Assembly (NCBI GenBank): GCA_023247285.1
Contig: JAHFGU010000043.1
Span: forward strand, 3,630 to 10,198
Length of the DNA stretch: 6,569 nucleotides
From: Candidatus Omnitrophota bacterium
GTDB lineage: Bacteria > Omnitrophota > Koll11 > Aquiviventales > Aquiviventaceae
Reading direction: 5' to 3'
In this document: piece by piece, positions 5,769 to 6,569 of the stretch
How positions within the stretch are numbered: the stretch's first letter is position 1
How the letters are laid out: every line of letters begins with the position of its first letter
Program-made: the position numbers and the translations under genes
Notes under the pieces: generated by a model
Database searches by the model: none
Seen by the model: the letters and a program-made list of their open reading frames with translations, nothing else
Told to the model about the DNA's origin: nothing

Positions 5769-6193
5769 CGCGTCGTCGTGGTGATTATAACATGGGGGGT
5801 GCGCAGCAGCGCCAGCAGCCGCCGGTTGGCCGGCGGGAAAGCGTACCGGGACAGGCGCGCCGCCGGCACCCAGCGCAGCGCCCGCGCGGCGCGCGCTCGC
5901 GGGCGCCCGGCGACGGCGCACCGGTACGCGCGAAACGCGATCGCCGCGTGCGGATACCGGTGGCGGAAGATGCAGAAAAGCCGCGGTGTCCGGACCGCGA
6001 TGCCGAGCTCTTCCCTGAGCTCCCGGCGCAAGCAGCCTGTCCACGACTCGCCAGGCTCGCGCTTGCCTCCTGGGAATTCCCAGTAGCCGCCCAGCGGCCC
6101 GCCGGCCGGCCGCCGGCAGATGAGATACCGCCCGCGGCGCTCAATGAGCGCAAGCGCCGCCTCAACCTGGGGAGGCGCGGCGGGCCGGGCCAT
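5696..6193 (-). CDS. mutT: MutT-type Nudix hydrolase (8-oxo-dGTP diphosphatase)
   Basis: A sanitising enzyme that hydrolyses 8-oxo-dGTP so that it is not built into DNA. Seen: ALALIERRGRYLICRRP (13-29), GGYWEFPGGK (35-44), and a perfect Nudix box from G43 (Gx5E to E49, then REL at 57-59, REELGI at 60-65). FPPAN (119-123) matches the E. coli MutT segment that carries the 8-oxoguanine-recognising asparagine, here N123. The family's usual end (about 130 residues) falls at LLRTP (129-133). The written frame continues for some 32 basic, unnatural-looking residues into the DUF2203 gene, starting at a C6 tract (5799-5794). One C fewer would end it at TAA after RTPML. The ATG at 6193 overlaps the last 32 bases of mutY in another frame. 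It may be the detached C-terminal domain of MutY rather than a separate enzyme. Confidence 0.87.
   Translation of the reverse strand: MARPAAPPQVEAALALIERRGRYLICRRPAGGPLGGYWEFPGGKREPGESWTGCLRRELREELGIAVRTPRLFCIFRHRYPHAAIAFRAYRCAVAGRPRARAARALRWVPAARLSRYAFPPANRRLLALLRTPHVIITTTTRWTGPRRSPRKFSLSKKPRRRSPR
5784..5789 (-). promoter_or_regulatory. Possible -10 box TATAAT ahead of the DUF2203 gene
   Basis: A perfect TATAAT on the minus strand sits in an AT-rich island within very GC-rich DNA, 15 bases before ATG 5768. The position 17 bases upstream reads GCGCTG, a poor -35, so support rests on the -10 alone. If used, the leader would be only about nine bases, giving a nearly leaderless transcript for the DUF2203, small ORF, HAD and ferredoxin genes. 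Confidence 0.3.
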
Positions 6194-6569
6194 CGGCGAG
6201 CGAAAAGCTGCGGCATGAGCGGCGCAGCGGGCAGGCCGGGCAGCGCGGCCGCCGCGCGGTGCAGACCATGGCGCCGAGGTCCATCATCGCCTGGTTGATC
6301 GCGTAGCCCTGCCCCGGCGGGATGACCGCCTGCGCCAGCGCCCAGAGGTCGCGCCGCGCGGCCGGGGGTGCCTGTCGCGAGCGGGCCGAGCCGAAATAGC
6401 GCGAGAGGACCCGGGCCACATTCGTATCCACGATGGGCGCATCCTGGCTGAAGGCGAAGCTCAGGACAGCGCCGGCGGTGTAGCGCCCGATGCCCTCCAT
6501 CGCGAGCAGCCCGTCATAGGTGGCCGGGATGCGCCCCGCGTGCTCTTCCATAGCGCGCTGCGCGATGCG
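6162..6569 (-). CDS. mutY: A/G-specific adenine glycosylase MutY, 5' end outside the window
   Basis: The enzyme removes adenine mispaired with 8-oxoguanine. The 135 residues visible correspond roughly to the middle third of E. coli MutY. Seen: helix-hairpin-helix LLAMEGIGRYTAGAVLSF, the catalytic aspartate in APIVDTNVARVLSRYFG (D about residue 48 of the visible part), YAINQAMMDLGAMVCT, and the [4Fe-4S] ligands in the C-x6-C-x2-C-x5-C arrangement (visible residues 103, 110, 113, 119). The frame stays open to the window edge, so the true start lies beyond it; an ATG at 6551 is internal. The protein stops only 16 residues after the last cysteine, so the usual C-terminal 8-oxoguanine-recognition domain (a Nudix fold) is missing. 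A Nudix ORF starts inside the same linker in the +1 frame, so this is either a naturally split gene or a frameshifted MutY. Confidence 0.93.
   Translation of the reverse strand, partial: RIAQRAMEEHAGRIPATYDGLLAMEGIGRYTAGAVLSFAFSQDAPIVDTNVARVLSRYFGSARSRQAPPAARRDLWALAQAVIPPGQGYAINQAMMDLGAMVCTARRPRCPACPLRRSCRSFSLADGPARRASPG

Noticed and set aside
5769..6044. N-terminal extension of the DUF2203 protein to 237 residues
   Set aside because: The extra segment is an out-of-frame reading of mutT and has none of the family's features; the conserved region begins about ten residues after ATG 5768.

Overview
The window is GC-rich, densely coding bacterial DNA holding nine protein genes plus one very small ORF, with no rRNA, tRNA, CRISPR array or transposase. 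The envelope-type proteins (an exosortase-system-associated small exported protein and an exported D,D-carboxypeptidase) point to a diderm, uncultivated-type bacterium. The TIGR04073-like protein is known mainly from exosortase-bearing groups such as Omnitrophota and Verrucomicrobiota, so I favour an Omnitrophota-like or similar high-GC metagenomic lineage. That placement is an inference with low confidence.

Layout: a plus-strand block (54-4319) and a minus-strand block (6569-4312) converge and overlap tail to tail by 8 bases. The plus block reads: TIGR04073-like exported protein; M15 (VanY-type) D-alanyl-D-alanine carboxypeptidase; APC-superfamily amino-acid permease; CstA-type peptide/pyruvate transporter. 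Gaps are at most 8 bases and the last two genes share an ATGA overlap. A cell-envelope or uptake operon is suggested: the carboxypeptidase frees D-alanine from peptidoglycan stems outside the membrane, and two transporters could bring in amino acids, peptides or pyruvate.

The minus block reads, in transcription order: mutY (5' end cut off by the window edge), mutT, a DUF2203 gene, a 28-codon small ORF, a HAD-superfamily phosphatase, and a thioredoxin-fold [2Fe-2S] ferredoxin. MutY and MutT are two arms of the GO system against 8-oxoguanine. The small ORF is joined to both neighbours by TGATG stop/start overlaps, which supports translation.

Points that deserve a second look are: a roughly 45-base imperfect palindrome of a widespread CCCTTCGAC...GCTCAGGG type, inserted in frame in the permease; the 28-codon ORF; a MutY that ends just after its iron-sulfur cluster, with the Nudix domain in the +1 frame; a C6 tract where mutT runs past its expected end; and a carboxypeptidase whose excellent Shine-Dalgarno/ATG is one base out of frame. 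The last three could be real or could share one cause, single-base indels in the assembly.
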